A DNA stretch of 5,900 nt from G039029935 sp039029935 (GTDB lineage: Bacteria; Chloroflexota; Anaerolineae; Caldilineales; Caldilineaceae), in NCBI GenBank assembly GCA_039029935.1, contig JBCCFC010000896.1, positions 1-5,900 on the forward strand. Reading direction: 5' to 3'. The translations under genes were made by a program, and so were the position numbers. Under the pieces are notes generated by a model, which saw only the letters and a list, made by a program, of their open reading frames with translations, was not told where the DNA came from and ran no database searches. Shown here piece after piece: positions 5,879-5,900 of the stretch. How positions within the stretch are numbered: position 1 is the stretch's first letter; each line of letters starts with the position of its first letter.

Positions 5879-5900
5879 ACGCTCGATAGATTTACTCAAA

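Overview
This window looks like ordinary chromosomal DNA from a bacterium of roughly balanced base composition. All six recognisable protein-coding genes lie on the + strand. No rRNA, tRNA, insertion sequence, integrase or CRISPR array is visible. The lineage is not proven. Weak ribosome-binding sites, short-period repeats in the spacers and a large inverted repeat with ACCTTCGGGAGGT-type arms all remind me of Chloroflexota (Anaerolineae-like) genomes. That is an impression from memory, not a database result.

Region 1 (1-4270) reads as one co-directional cluster. It holds the 3' end of an M19-type (membrane/renal) dipeptidase, a 579-residue conserved protein of unknown function, a DUF3726-like protein carrying an in-frame tract of six five-residue repeats, and a 12-helix sugar/cation-symporter-type transporter (GPH/MFS_2, MelB-like). 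A peptidase or amidohydrolase, two uncharacterised proteins and a symporter together suggest uptake and breakdown of a small organic compound. The substrate cannot be read from the sequence.

Region 2 (4330-5844) is a two-gene unit. The first gene is a small GTPase with one N-terminal membrane helix, a perfect P-loop, an Arf/SR-beta-like DVGG switch and a degenerate G4 motif (NYMD instead of NKxD). The second is a 238-residue protein I do not recognise. It starts at a GTG only three bases after the first gene's TAG and in the same reading frame, so a single stop codon separates the two. They are probably translationally coupled partners.

The spacers are the most distinctive part of the window. 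Three carry their own short tandem repeat with a different unit: 7-nt GAATACY before the 579-residue gene, 8-nt CTAGTCAG/CTGACTAG after the DUF3726-like gene, and GGAGATRAGG after the transporter. The last two run into the 3' coding ends of the genes before them. The fourth spacer carries a perfect 20-bp inverted repeat. No canonical T-tailed terminator is visible anywhere. An extended -10 promoter candidate sits at the right edge, apparently serving a gene beyond the window.
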